Shown piece after piece: positions 1 through 8,165 of a stretch of 39,611 nucleotides of DNA. The notes beneath the pieces are model-generated. The model did not search any database. It saw only the letters and a program-made list of their open reading frames with translations, and had not been told where the DNA came from. The stretch's first letter is position 1. Every line of letters starts with the position of its first letter. This stretch comes from an uncultured Clostridia bacterium (GTDB lineage: Bacteria; Bacillota; Clostridia; Christensenellales; CAG-138): the NCBI GenBank assembly GCA_946631895.1, contig CAMPAN010000007.1, forward strand, positions 1-39,611. Direction: 5' to 3'. The position numbers were made by a program, and so were the translations under genes.

Positions 1-455
1 CGAACGCAGACGGAACCGTGCGCGGATCGGTCTGCTACGAAAGCGAAGCCGCCGTCACGGACACGGTCACGGAATCCTTCGAGACGGATACGGTCGAAAC
101 GGTTCATGTGATCCGTATCGGTCCGTGGGAGATCGTTCGGCAAAAGCCGTCGTTTTCGCATTACCGGCTGATTCAGACGACGTCGAGACTGACGTCCGAT
201 CTGCTGCCGATCGTGCTCGAAACATACGAAGCCCGCGAAATCGACTTTCGGGAACGAACGCTCGACGAGGAGGAAGCGGCGCAGAATGCTTTGGCGCTTG
301 CGCGCGAATCCGCGCTTGCAGCGGTGCCGAAGGACGCAGCGGTCATCAACATTTACGGGACGATCCGGACGAAGAACGGAAAACGGTTCGCGTACGTGAT
401 CGTGACCGCAGAAGAAATCATCGGAAAAACGGAGGAAGACCCGCATGACGGATGA
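1..455 (+). CDS. yqfD: Sporulation protein YqfD, C-terminal part (partial)
   Basis: The gene enters from before the window; the open frame runs from base 3 to a TGA at 453-455, so only the last 150 or so residues are visible. The segment begins with NADGTVRG, like the repeated extracytoplasmic part of YqfD, and ends in an alternating charged region (residues like EEAAQNALALARESALAAV followed by a beta-rich tail). YqfD is a membrane-anchored protein conserved in spore formers and found just upstream of phoH, which is exactly the position here. The stop lies 11 bases inside phoH, so the two are translationally coupled. The upstream partner yqfC and the membrane anchor would be outside the window. 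The identification rests on context plus the C-terminal pattern. Confidence 0.8.
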   Translation, partial: NADGTVRGSVCYESEAAVTDTVTESFETDTVETVHVIRIGPWEIVRQKPSFSHYRLIQTTSRLTSDLLPIVLETYEAREIDFRERTLDEEEAAQNALALARESALAAVPKDAAVINIYGTIRTKNGKRFAYVIVTAEEIIGKTEEDPHDG

Positions 456-1440
456 TCTGGGCAAATCGGTTGCCCGCATCGAACTGGAATCGATGGACGA
501 CTCCATCGGTCTGTTCGGCGTGTTTGACGAAAACCTGAACGTATTTGAAGAGGAGATCGGCGTGAAGATCCGGATCCGCTCCGACGGCATTGCCATCGAG
601 GGCGACGAGGAACAGGTCGGGCTTTGCAAGACGATCCTCGAAAAGCTGCTGGACATGCAGCGCAAAGGCGAGCCGATCAACCGCGGACGCATCCGCTACG
701 CGATCGACATCGCAAAAGACGGAAACGCCGACATGATCAAAGAGATCATGGGCGACGTCGTTGCGCTGACAAACCGCGGCAAGCAGATCAAGTGCAAGAC
801 GCTGGGACAAAAGAAGTATATTCAGGCGCTGAAATCGCATGAACTCGTTTTCGGCGTCGGTCCTGCCGGTACGGGCAAAACATACCTTGCCGTCGCTATG
901 GCGGTCGTTGCATTCAAAAACAAGGAAGTCGAGCGCATCATCCTGACGCGTCCGGCGGTGGAAGCCGGTGAAAAGCTCGGATTTCTGCCCGGCGATCTTC
1001 AGAACAAGGTCGATCCGTATCTCCGCCCGCTGTATGACGCGCTGCAGGAATTCTTCGGACTTGAAACCTACAAGCAGCTGATGGAGCGCGGAGCGATCGA
1101 GGTCGCGCCGCTTGCGTACATGCGCGGACGCACGCTGAACAACGCGTTCATCATCCTCGACGAGGCGCAGAACTGCTCGATCGAACAGATGAAAATGTTC
1201 CTGACGCGCTTCGGCGAAGGCAGCCGCATCGTGGTCACCGGCGACGTAACGCAGATCGACCTTCCGAAAGAGAAGATGAGCGGACTGGTCCATGCGATCC
1301 GCGTGCTCGACGGCGTGGAGGGCATCTCCGTCGTCAGGCTCACGCACAAGGACGTCGTCCGGCACGAGCTGGTGCAGCGGATCATTCAGGCGTACGAACG
1401 CCATGAGAACGCCAGAGCAAAGGAGCGCGCAAATGATTGA
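445..1440 (+). CDS. phoH: PhoH-family ATPase
   Basis: 331 residues, the usual length for the PhoH/PhoL (YbeZ) family. It has an N-terminal small domain (about residues 10-70) and a P-loop ATPase domain: Walker A GPAGTGKT at 139-146 and Walker B FIILDEAQN with D239/E240. These proteins are cytoplasmic ATPases related to the helicase superfamily 1 core, thought to act with YbeY in RNA and ribosome metabolism. The next gene is indeed ybeY, overlapping by 8 bases, which supports a shared role. In Bacillus pgpH (yqfF) lies between phoH and ybeY; it is absent here. The ATG at 445 lies inside yqfD and is preceded by GGAGGAAG at 431-438. Confidence 0.95.
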   Translation: MTDDLGKSVARIELESMDDSIGLFGVFDENLNVFEEEIGVKIRIRSDGIAIEGDEEQVGLCKTILEKLLDMQRKGEPINRGRIRYAIDIAKDGNADMIKEIMGDVVALTNRGKQIKCKTLGQKKYIQALKSHELVFGVGPAGTGKTYLAVAMAVVAFKNKEVERIILTRPAVEAGEKLGFLPGDLQNKVDPYLRPLYDALQEFFGLETYKQLMERGAIEVAPLAYMRGRTLNNAFIILDEAQNCSIEQMKMFLTRFGEGSRIVVTGDVTQIDLPKEKMSGLVHAIRVLDGVEGISVVRLTHKDVVRHELVQRIIQAYERHENARAKERAND

Positions 1441-1870
1441 CGTCTTTTCCGAAACGGTCGGGATCACCGAAGCGGAGCGGACAGGCATTGTCCGCGCGGC
1501 ACAGGCGGCGCTGGATTCCGAGGGACGCGACGGCGATCTGACGATCCTGATCGACACGCCGGAACGCATTCAGACGCTGAACCGTGAATTCCGCCATGTT
1601 GACGCCGTAACGGACGTGCTGACGTTTCCCGCATGGGAAGGCGAGATCTCGCTTTCCGCAGACGGGTATCTCGGCGATATCATGATCTGCTACGACCGTG
1701 CCGTCGAACAGGCGGCGGCATACGGACATTCGCTTCTGCGCGAGCTGTCGTTCCTTGCGGTGCACGGCGTGCTGCATCTTTTGGGTTACGATCACATGAC
1801 GGAAGCGGACGAGCGTGTTATGCGTGACAAACAAACGACGATACTGGACGGAATAGGAGTGACAAGATAA
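1433..1870 (+). CDS. ybeY: Endoribonuclease / rRNA maturation factor YbeY
   Basis: 145 residues. The zinc-binding signature of the family is complete: HGVLHLLGYDH at 111-121, with H111, H115 and H121 as metal ligands, preceded by the conserved DVLTFP segment at 61-66. YbeY is a single-strand-specific metal-dependent RNase needed for 16S rRNA 3' maturation and ribosome quality control. I chose the ATG at 1433 because AGGAG lies 7 bases upstream and because the open frame further upstream is out-of-frame phoH sequence. It overlaps the phoH stop (8 bases) and its own TAA shares one base with the cdd ATG, so expression is clearly coupled in the operon. Confidence 0.95.
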   Translation: MIDVFSETVGITEAERTGIVRAAQAALDSEGRDGDLTILIDTPERIQTLNREFRHVDAVTDVLTFPAWEGEISLSADGYLGDIMICYDRAVEQAAAYGHSLLRELSFLAVHGVLHLLGYDHMTEADERVMRDKQTTILDGIGVTR

Positions 1871-2277
1871 TGGAACGCGAACTGCAGGAACAGTTACGGA
1901 AACTCGCGGCGGAAGCGCGCGATCATTCATATTCGCCGTATTCGCATTACAGCGTCGGCGCCGCACTGCTCACAAAGGACGGTAGGATTTATCAGGGATG
2001 CAACATCGAAAACGCATCGTTCACGCCGACGATCTGCGCCGAGCGCACCGCGTTTTTCAAAGCAATCTATGACGGCGTACGCGAATTTGCCGCGATCGCT
2101 ATTATTGGTTCGGGCGAGCTTCCGGCGTTCCCGTGCGGCGTCTGCCGTCAGGTCATGTCCGAGTTCTGCGACGGAGACTTTGAAATCGTCGTTTCGAATC
2201 GCGACGGAAGCGAGGTCGTGACCGAAACGCTCAATCAGATGATGCCGCACCGGTTCGGCCCGAAGGATCTGCTATGA
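1870..2277 (+). CDS. cdd: Cytidine deaminase
   Basis: 135 residues, typical of the homotetrameric short cytidine deaminases. Zinc and catalytic motifs are intact: CAE (C56, catalytic E58) and PCGVC (C89, C92). It converts cytidine and deoxycytidine to uridine and deoxyuridine in pyrimidine salvage. NIENASF (45-51) is the substrate-binding segment. It sits between ybeY and era as in Bacillus, though dgkA, which normally precedes cdd, is missing. The stop overlaps the era start by 4 bases. Confidence 0.96.
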   Translation: MERELQEQLRKLAAEARDHSYSPYSHYSVGAALLTKDGRIYQGCNIENASFTPTICAERTAFFKAIYDGVREFAAIAIIGSGELPAFPCGVCRQVMSEFCDGDFEIVVSNRDGSEVVTETLNQMMPHRFGPKDLL

Positions 2278-3173
2278 ACGCAACGGGTTATAAAAGCGGG
2301 TTTTTCAGCATCGTCGGCTGTCCGAACGTCGGGAAATCGACGCTGATCAACCGGTTGGTGGGGCAGAAGATCGCGATCGTGACGGACCGCGCGCAGACGA
2401 CGCGCAACCGCATCACCGGTGTTCTGACGCGCAAAGATTATCAGATGATCTTCCTCGATACGCCCGGCATGACGAAGCCGCGCAACAAGCTCGGCGAGTT
2501 CATGCAGAAAACGGCGGAGGACGCTTCGAAGGACACGGAAGCGATCCTGCTGGTCGTCGACGCGCTGCAGGGTGTGCGCGAGCGCGACGCGGAGGTCATG
2601 CGGATCGTGAAAGCGCAGCGCGCGCCTGCGATCGTGTTGATCAACAAATGCGACGCCGCAAGCGCGCTTAAAATGCAGGAAGCGCGCGACGCGATCAGGG
2701 AAGCCGGTTTCGACACGGTGCTTGCGATCTCCGCACAGACGGGGGAGAACGTCGACAAGCTCGAAGAACTGCTGAAAAACTATCTCACCGAGGGACCGCA
2801 GTACTATCCCGAGGATATGGTGACCGATCAGCCGGAGCGCGTGATCTGCGCGGAAATGATCCGCGAAAAAACGCTGGAGCTTCTGCGCGAGGAGATCCCG
2901 CACGGGATCGGCGTCGGCATCGACAAGATGCAGATGCGTCCGGACGGAAAGCTGATGGACGTCTGGGCGACGATCTACTGTGAACGTGAAAGTCATAAAG
3001 GGATCATCATCGGCAGAGGCGGCAAGATGCTGAAGCGCATCGGCTCCGAAGCGCGCAAGGATATTGAATGGCTTCTGGACGTACAGGTCAATCTGCAGCT
3101 GTGGATCAAGGTCAAGGAAGACTGGCGCAACCGTCAGCAGATGCTGAACGAGCTCGGCTACCGAGACGATTGA
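2274..3173 (+). CDS. era: GTPase Era
   Basis: 299 residues, full length. The G-domain shows G1 GCPNVGKS at 15-22, G3 DTPG at 62-65 and G4 NKCD at 124-127; the C-terminal KH RNA-binding domain contains the GRGG loop at 247-250. Era binds the 3' end of 16S rRNA and helps assemble the 30S subunit, in line with the neighbouring ybeY. The start overlaps the cdd stop by 4 bases (ATGA). The following 37 bases before the next small gene contain a short hairpin rather than a terminator. Confidence 0.97.
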   Translation: MNATGYKSGFFSIVGCPNVGKSTLINRLVGQKIAIVTDRAQTTRNRITGVLTRKDYQMIFLDTPGMTKPRNKLGEFMQKTAEDASKDTEAILLVVDALQGVRERDAEVMRIVKAQRAPAIVLINKCDAASALKMQEARDAIREAGFDTVLAISAQTGENVDKLEELLKNYLTEGPQYYPEDMVTDQPERVICAEMIREKTLELLREEIPHGIGVGIDKMQMRPDGKLMDVWATIYCERESHKGIIIGRGGKMLKRIGSEARKDIEWLLDVQVNLQLWIKVKEDWRNRQQMLNELGYRDD

Positions 3174-3193
3174 ACCGCATCTTTTCACGAAAA

Positions 3194-3210
3194 ACGGACA
3201 TGCTGTCCGT
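3194..3210 (+). other. Short hairpin before yqzL-like gene
   Basis: A perfect 7-base inverted repeat (ACGGACA, loop TGC, TGTCCGT) ends directly at the ATG of the small YqzL-like gene. It lacks a T-run, so it is not a terminator. It might weaken translation initiation of the small gene, which has no clear Shine-Dalgarno sequence. Confidence 0.4.
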
Positions 3211-3321
3211 ATGAAGGAACGACAACGGGAAGAATGGGAGCGCTTTATGCGCACCGGCAGGGTCGAGGATTACCTCGCCTATAAAAAGAAATGCCGACGG
3301 AGCTTACACAGGCCATCGTAA
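3211..3321 (+). CDS. yqzL: YqzL-like small protein
   Basis: A 36-residue frame between era and recO, the position where Bacillus carries yqzL. The pattern W9..F12..TG16..YL22.YK fits the YqzL-like family (W-x2-F-x2-TG-x4-YL-x-YK), a microprotein of unknown function. The basic tail after residue 25 (KKKCRRSLHRPS) is longer than I would expect, and the gene runs 31 bases into recO. No Shine-Dalgarno sequence is seen; the frame is open upstream without another plausible start. The match of both position and pattern makes it likely real; expression is uncertain. Confidence 0.6.
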   Translation: MKERQREEWERFMRTGRVEDYLAYKKKCRRSLHRPS

Positions 3322-4031
3322 CGGGATATACCGATTATAAGGACAACGATCGGATGCTGACGCTGTTTTCCGCGGAGCGCGGGCGGATCGACTGCAAAGC
3401 GCGAAACTGCCGGAAACCGACGTCCGCGCTGCTTTCGTGTACGCAGCCGTTTGTATTCGGCGACTTTGAACTGTTCAGCAGCAACGACCGTGTGACGGTC
3501 AATACCTGCGACGTGCGCGAGACGTTCTATCCGCTGCGGGAGGACGTCGACCGGTTTATGACGGCTTCTGTCTGCACACAGCTGTGCAACACGGTCATCA
3601 AGCACGAATCGCCGGACGAACAGCTGTTTTCTCTGCTGTATCATGTTCTTTCGTTCCTTGCGTATTCGGATTCCGATCCGAACGATCTTCTGATCGCGTT
3701 TCTGCTCCATTATCTCGACCTTGCCGGTTACCGCCCGTCGCTCACACGCTGCGCCGTATGCAGACGGGATATACGTGCGGACGCCGTGCTCTTTTATTCG
3801 GCGGAAGCGGGCGGCGTTGTCTGCGCCGCATGTCCGCACGGCGGCAAGCCCGTATCGAAACTCGCGCTTGAAGCGATGCGCAGGATCCTGCTTCTGTCGC
3901 ACGACGAGCTCAATCGCGTCGTTCTGAAGCCAGCTCTCAGAGAAGAATTGTTCCCGCTTCTGAAAAAGTCCTGCGCGAATATGCTTGGAAGCGGCGACCG
4001 CGCCGTTGCGCTTCTCGACCAGATCGGATAA
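3291..4031 (+). CDS. recO: DNA repair protein RecO
   Basis: 246 residues. It starts with the OB-fold N-terminus (about 1-80) and has the RecO C-terminal domain with a four-cysteine zinc site: C154, C157, C178 and C181. RecO loads RecA onto SSB-coated single-stranded DNA together with RecR. The start ATG lies within the yqzL-like frame, and only a weak purine run (AAAAAGAA) precedes it, so translation is probably coupled to that small gene. It is the last gene of the operon; a hairpin follows at 4052-4073. Confidence 0.93.
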   Translation: MPTELTQAIVTGYTDYKDNDRMLTLFSAERGRIDCKARNCRKPTSALLSCTQPFVFGDFELFSSNDRVTVNTCDVRETFYPLREDVDRFMTASVCTQLCNTVIKHESPDEQLFSLLYHVLSFLAYSDSDPNDLLIAFLLHYLDLAGYRPSLTRCAVCRRDIRADAVLFYSAEAGGVVCAACPHGGKPVSKLALEAMRRILLLSHDELNRVVLKPALREELFPLLKKSCANMLGSGDRAVALLDQIG

Positions 4032-4051
4032 AAGAATATAAAATACGTAAA

Positions 4052-4080
4052 GATGCAAGATTTTTCTTGCATCATTGTTT
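4052..4080 (+). terminator. Hairpin after recO, probable terminator
   Basis: Perfect 9-base inverted repeat: GATGCAAGA (4052-4060), loop TTTT, TCTTGCATC (4065-4073), followed by a T-rich stretch (ATTGTTTATTT). It is placed to end the yqfD-recO transcript. The second arm contains the likely -35 box of ppdK. Confidence 0.65.
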
Positions 4081-4094
4081 ATTTATGGTATAAT
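4067..4094 (+). promoter_or_regulatory. Promoter of ppdK
   Basis: -35 TTGCAT (4067-4072), 16-base spacer, extended -10 TGGTATAAT with TATAAT at 4089-4094. An AGGAGG ribosome site lies at 4114-4119, 6 bases before the ppdK ATG. The -35 is inside the 3' arm of the recO terminator hairpin, so the two signals overlap. Confidence 0.75.
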
Positions 4095-4125
4095 AAATCG
4101 TTAACAAATATTTAGGAGGATACAC

Positions 4126-6756
4126 ATGTCTACAAAGTACGTCTATCTGTTCAGCGAAGGCAATGCGGAAATGCGCAACCTGCTCGGCGGCAAAGGCGCA
4201 AACCTTGCCGAAATGACCAACCTCGGTCTTCCGGTACCGCAGGGCTTTACGATTACGACCGAAGCTTGCACGCAGTATTATGAGGACGGTCGCACAATCA
4301 ATGCCGAAATCCAGGCACAGATTATGGAATATATCGAGAAGATGGAGAAGATCACCGGCAAGAAGTTCGGCGATCTCGAAAATCCGCTTCTCGTTTCCGT
4401 CCGTTCCGGCGCACGCGCATCCATGCCCGGCATGATGGATACGATCCTGAACCTCGGTCTCAACGAGCAGGTCGTCGAAGTCATTGCAAAGAAGTCCAAC
4501 AATCCGCGTTGGGCATGGGACTGCTACAGAAGATTCATTCAGATGTTCTCCGACGTCGTTATGGAAGTCGGCAAGAAGTACTTCGAAGTTCTGATCGACC
4601 GCATGAAGGAGCAGAAGGGCGTCAAGCAGGACGTCGATCTGACCGCGGAAGATCTCAAGGAGCTCGCGAATCAGTTCAAGGCAGAATACAAAGAAAAGAT
4701 CGGCGAGGACTTCCCGTCCGATCCGAAAGTGCAGCTGTTTGAGGCGATCAAGGCGGTCTTCCGTTCCTGGGACAACCCGCGTGCAAACGTCTATCGCCGC
4801 GACAACGACATCCCGTATTCCTGGGGCACCGCGGTCAACGTACAGTCCATGGCGTTCGGCAATATGGGTGATGACTGCGGCACCGGCGTTGCGTTCACAC
4901 GTGACCCGGCAACCGGCGAAAAGGGTCTGTTCGGCGAGTTCCTGACCAATGCGCAGGGCGAAGACGTCGTTGCAGGCGTCCGCACGCCGATGCACATTGC
5001 CGAGATGGAACAGAAGTTTCCCGAGGCGTTCGCGCAGTTCAATGAGGTCTGCAAGATCCTCGAAGGTCACTATCGCGACATGCAGGACATGGAGTTCACC
5101 GTTGAGCACGGCAAGCTGTACATGCTGCAGACCCGCAACGGCAAGCGTACCGCAAAGGCGGCGTTGAAGATCGCGTGCGATCTCGTTGACGAGGGTATGC
5201 GTACCGAGCAGGAAGCGGTCGCAATGATCGATCCGAGAAACCTCGACACGCTGCTGCACCCGCAGTTCGACGCCAAAGCGATCAAGGCGGCAACGCCCGT
5301 CGCAAAGGCGCTTGCGGCATCCCCCGGCGCAGCCTGCGGCAAGATCGTCTTCTCCGCAGAGGACGCAAAGGCATGGAAAGCCCGCGGCGAGAAAGTCCTT
5401 CTGGTCCGTCTTGAGACCTCTCCCGAGGACATCGAAGGCATGAAGGCGGCGCAGGGCATCCTGACGGTTCGCGGCGGTATGACATCCCACGCGGCGGTTG
5501 TCGCGCGCGGCATGGGCACCTGCTGCGTCTCCGGCTGCTCCGAGATCGCCATGGACGAGGAGAACAAGCGCTTCACGCTGAAGGGCAAGGAATACCACGA
5601 GGGCGACTGGCTGTCCATTGACGGTTCCACCGGCTGCATCTATGACGGCATCATCCCGACTGTCGATGCGGAAATCGCAGGCGAGTTCGGCCGCATCATG
5701 GGCTGGGCGGACAAGTACAGAAGACTTTCCGTCCGCACGAACGCAGACACCCCGCGCGATGCAAAGAAAGCGCGCGAGCTCGGCGCAGAGGGCATCGGTC
5801 TCTGCCGTACGGAGCATATGTTCTTTGACGGCGACCGCATCGCGGCGATCCGTGAAATGATCTGCTCCGACACCGTGGAAGAGCGTGAGGCTGCGCTCAA
5901 CAAGCTGCTCCCGATGCAGCAGGGCGACTTTGAAGCAATCTACGAAGCAATGGAAGGCTATCCGGTTGTTATCCGCTTCCTCGATCCGCCGCTTCACGAG
6001 TTCGTTCCGACCGAAGAAGCCGACATTAGACTGCTCGCAGAAACGCAGGGCAAGACCGTTGAGCAGATCAAAACGATCATTGCATCGCTGCATGAGTTCA
6101 ACCCGATGATGGGTCACCGCGGCTGCCGTCTGACCGTCACCTTCCCGGAGATTGCGAAGATGCAGACCAAGGCCGTTATCCGCGCTGCGATCAACGTCCA
6201 GAAGAAGCATCCGGAATGGAAGATGGAACCTGAGATCATGATCCCGCTCGTCGGCGATCCGAAGGAGTTCCGCTTTGTACGTGACATCGTCGTTGCAGTT
6301 GCGGACGAAGAGATCAAGAACTCCGGCATCGAGCTGAAGTATGAGGTCGGCACCATGATCGAGATCCCGCGCGCATGCCTCACTGCAGACGAGATCGCAA
6401 AGGATGCAGAGTTCTTCTGCTTCGGCACGAACGACCTGACTCAGATGACGTTCGGCTTCAGCCGTGACGACGCGGGCAAGTTCCTGAAAGCGTACTACGA
6501 CACCAAGATCTATGAGTCCGATCCGTTTGCGCGTCTCGACCAGAACGGCGTCGGCAAGCTCATGAAGATGGCTGTCACGCTCGGCAAGAAAACGCGTCCG
6601 ACCCTCGAGCTCGGTATCTGCGGCGAACATGGCGGCGATCCGATGTCCGTCGAATTCTGCCATGAGATCGGTCTCGACTACGTGTCCTGCTCGCCGTTCC
6701 GCGTACCGATCGCACGTCTCGCAGCAGCGCAGGCAGCGATCAAGGAAGGCAAATAA
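4126..6756 (+). CDS. ppdK: Pyruvate, phosphate dikinase
   Basis: 876 residues, the usual length of clostridial PPDK. Order of domains: N-terminal ATP-grasp nucleotide-binding domain (about 1-340), central phosphohistidine domain with GGMTSHAAVVARGMG carrying H455, the same number as the catalytic histidine of the Clostridium symbiosum enzyme, and C-terminal PEP/pyruvate barrel (about 530-876) with ELGICGEHGG and catalytic C832. It interconverts pyruvate + ATP + Pi and PEP + AMP + PPi, important in anaerobes that use PPi in glycolysis or run gluconeogenesis from pyruvate. The gene stands alone between its own promoter and terminator. Codon use is strongly biased, suggesting high expression. 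Confidence 0.98.
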   Translation: MSTKYVYLFSEGNAEMRNLLGGKGANLAEMTNLGLPVPQGFTITTEACTQYYEDGRTINAEIQAQIMEYIEKMEKITGKKFGDLENPLLVSVRSGARASMPGMMDTILNLGLNEQVVEVIAKKSNNPRWAWDCYRRFIQMFSDVVMEVGKKYFEVLIDRMKEQKGVKQDVDLTAEDLKELANQFKAEYKEKIGEDFPSDPKVQLFEAIKAVFRSWDNPRANVYRRDNDIPYSWGTAVNVQSMAFGNMGDDCGTGVAFTRDPATGEKGLFGEFLTNAQGEDVVAGVRTPMHIAEMEQKFPEAFAQFNEVCKILEGHYRDMQDMEFTVEHGKLYMLQTRNGKRTAKAALKIACDLVDEGMRTEQEAVAMIDPRNLDTLLHPQFDAKAIKAATPVAKALAASPGAACGKIVFSAEDAKAWKARGEKVLLVRLETSPEDIEGMKAAQGILTVRGGMTSHAAVVARGMGTCCVSGCSEIAMDEENKRFTLKGKEYHEGDWLSIDGSTGCIYDGIIPTVDAEIAGEFGRIMGWADKYRRLSVRTNADTPRDAKKARELGAEGIGLCRTEHMFFDGDRIAAIREMICSDTVEEREAALNKLLPMQQGDFEAIYEAMEGYPVVIRFLDPPLHEFVPTEEADIRLLAETQGKTVEQIKTIIASLHEFNPMMGHRGCRLTVTFPEIAKMQTKAVIRAAINVQKKHPEWKMEPEIMIPLVGDPKEFRFVRDIVVAVADEEIKNSGIELKYEVGTMIEIPRACLTADEIAKDAEFFCFGTNDLTQMTFGFSRDDAGKFLKAYYDTKIYESDPFARLDQNGVGKLMKMAVTLGKKTRPTLELGICGEHGGDPMSVEFCHEIGLDYVSCSPFRVPIARLAAAQAAIKEGK

Positions 6757-6778
6757 TCCTTCTGACCGGAATTGTAAA

Positions 6779-6806
6779 GCGTCTCCGTTCTTCGGGGACG
6801 CTTTTT
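6779..6806 (+). terminator. Rho-independent terminator of ppdK
   Basis: Stem GCGTCTCCG (6779-6787) with CGGGGACGC (6793-6801), one G-T pair, loop TTCTT, then TTTTT. A textbook terminator 22 bases after the ppdK stop. Confidence 0.92.
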
Positions 6807-6819
6807 CGTACGGTCCGGC

Positions 6820-6848
6820 TTGCAAAAGATCGGAATATGTGGTAAGTT
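6820..6848 (+). promoter_or_regulatory. Promoter of the DUF512 gene, leaderless layout
   Basis: -35 TTGCAA (6820-6825), 17-base spacer, -10 TAAGTT (6843-6848) preceded by an extended -10 TG (6840-6841). Only 6 bases separate the -10 from the ATG at 6855 and no Shine-Dalgarno is present, so transcription should begin at or next to the A of the start codon. The -10 is weak, but spacing matches the murB and M50 promoters exactly. Confidence 0.5.
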
Positions 6849-6854
6849 ATATTT

Positions 6855-8162
6855 ATGGAAATATGCGTAAAAGGACAACCGATCACATTTGTGGAACCGA
6901 ATACGCCCGCAAAGCGTGCGGGCGTACAGGTCGGCGACGTCCTGTTTCGCATCAACGACACGCCCGTCATCGACCTCATCGACTATGAAGCGCTGACCGC
7001 ACGGCGCGCGCTGAAGCTCGATCTGGAACGCGGGGGAGAACCGCTTTCGATCGTGCTGCACAAGGACGAATACGAACCGCTCGGGCTGTGCTTTGAAACG
7101 ACGCTGATGAGCCGCATGATGACGTGCCGGAACCATTGCGTATTCTGCTTCATCGATCAGATGCCTAAAGGCGTCAGAAGCAGTCTGAACGTCAAGGACG
7201 ACGACTGGCGCATGTCATTCATCATGGGCAACTATGTGACACTGACGAACGTGAGCGACGCGGAATTTGCACGCATCATCGAACGCCGCGTCAGCCCGCT
7301 CTATGTGTCCGTGCACGCTACCGATCCGGTCGTTCGCACAAAAATCATGCGCAATCCTTCGGCGGGCCGGATCATGGAACGGCTGACCACGCTCCGTGAC
7401 GCCGGGCTGCGGTTCAACACGCAGATCGTGCTGTGCCGTGGTCTGAACGACGGAGAGATCCTCATACGGACGCTTTCGGATCTTTCGTCGCTTGCGCCTG
7501 CGTGCGCGTCCGTTGCGATCGTTCCGGTCGGCGTCACGAAATACCGCGAGGGACTTACGGAGCTTGGCACCTTCGACGCACAGCAAAGCGAGGCGGTGAT
7601 CCGTACCGTTGAACCGCTGCAGATGGAATACCTCGGACGTTTCGGCACAAGACTGGTATTTCTGTCGGACGAGTGGTATCTGAACGCGAACATGAAGCTG
7701 CCGGAACCGGAAGCATACGAGGAATACGAACAGATCGAAAACGGCGTCGGTCTTTTGCGCATGTTCGAGGAAGATTTCCGGTATGCGCTTGAAGAATGCG
7801 AACCTTGTGAAGGACCGCGTCGGTTCTCGATCGCAGGCGGCACGGCAGCATATCCGTTTTTCAAAGAGCTGTATCGCCAGCTGGAACCGTACGGAATCAT
7901 AACGGATCTGCATCCGATCCCGAATCGCTGGTTCGGCGGAAACGTACATGTTGCGGGACTTGTGACTGGAAGCGATCTTGTTGCTGAGCTTTCCGGAAAG
8001 GAGCTTACCGATCCGCTGCTGATCCCGAAGAATATGCTCCGGGAGACGGAGGACGTTTTTCTGGACGGTATGACGCTTTCCGATGTCGAATCCGCGCTCG
8101 GCGTGTCGATCCGGACCTTTGCGGACGGAACGGAACTCATTTCTTGTTTGTTTGAGGAGTAA
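6855..8162 (+). CDS. PDZ/radical-SAM-like DUF512 protein
   Basis: 435 residues. An N-terminal PDZ-like domain (about 1-75, PAKRAGVQVGDVLFRIND) is followed by a CxxxCxxC cluster, C91, C95 and C98 in CRNHCVFCFIDQMPKG, as in radical SAM [4Fe-4S] enzymes, and then by the C-terminal DUF512 region (GTRLVFLSDEWYL onward). This architecture is widespread in Clostridia and often sits directly before der, as here. It is annotated as a putative radical SAM protein; its reaction is unknown to me. The ATG at 6855 has no ribosome site and lies 6 bases after a -10 box, which suggests a leaderless transcript. Its stop overlaps the ribosome site of der. Confidence 0.88.
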   Translation: MEICVKGQPITFVEPNTPAKRAGVQVGDVLFRINDTPVIDLIDYEALTARRALKLDLERGGEPLSIVLHKDEYEPLGLCFETTLMSRMMTCRNHCVFCFIDQMPKGVRSSLNVKDDDWRMSFIMGNYVTLTNVSDAEFARIIERRVSPLYVSVHATDPVVRTKIMRNPSAGRIMERLTTLRDAGLRFNTQIVLCRGLNDGEILIRTLSDLSSLAPACASVAIVPVGVTKYREGLTELGTFDAQQSEAVIRTVEPLQMEYLGRFGTRLVFLSDEWYLNANMKLPEPEAYEEYEQIENGVGLLRMFEEDFRYALEECEPCEGPRRFSIAGGTAAYPFFKELYRQLEPYGIITDLHPIPNRWFGGNVHVAGLVTGSDLVAELSGKELTDPLLIPKNMLRETEDVFLDGMTLSDVESALGVSIRTFADGTELISCLFEE

Positions 8163-8165
8163 ACT

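Noticed and set aside
4072..6825. A 917-codon open frame on the minus strand across ppdK
   Set aside because: It mirrors the ppdK codon pattern; biased GC-rich codons leave few stops in this antisense frame. It has no ribosome site and resembles no protein, while ppdK is certain.
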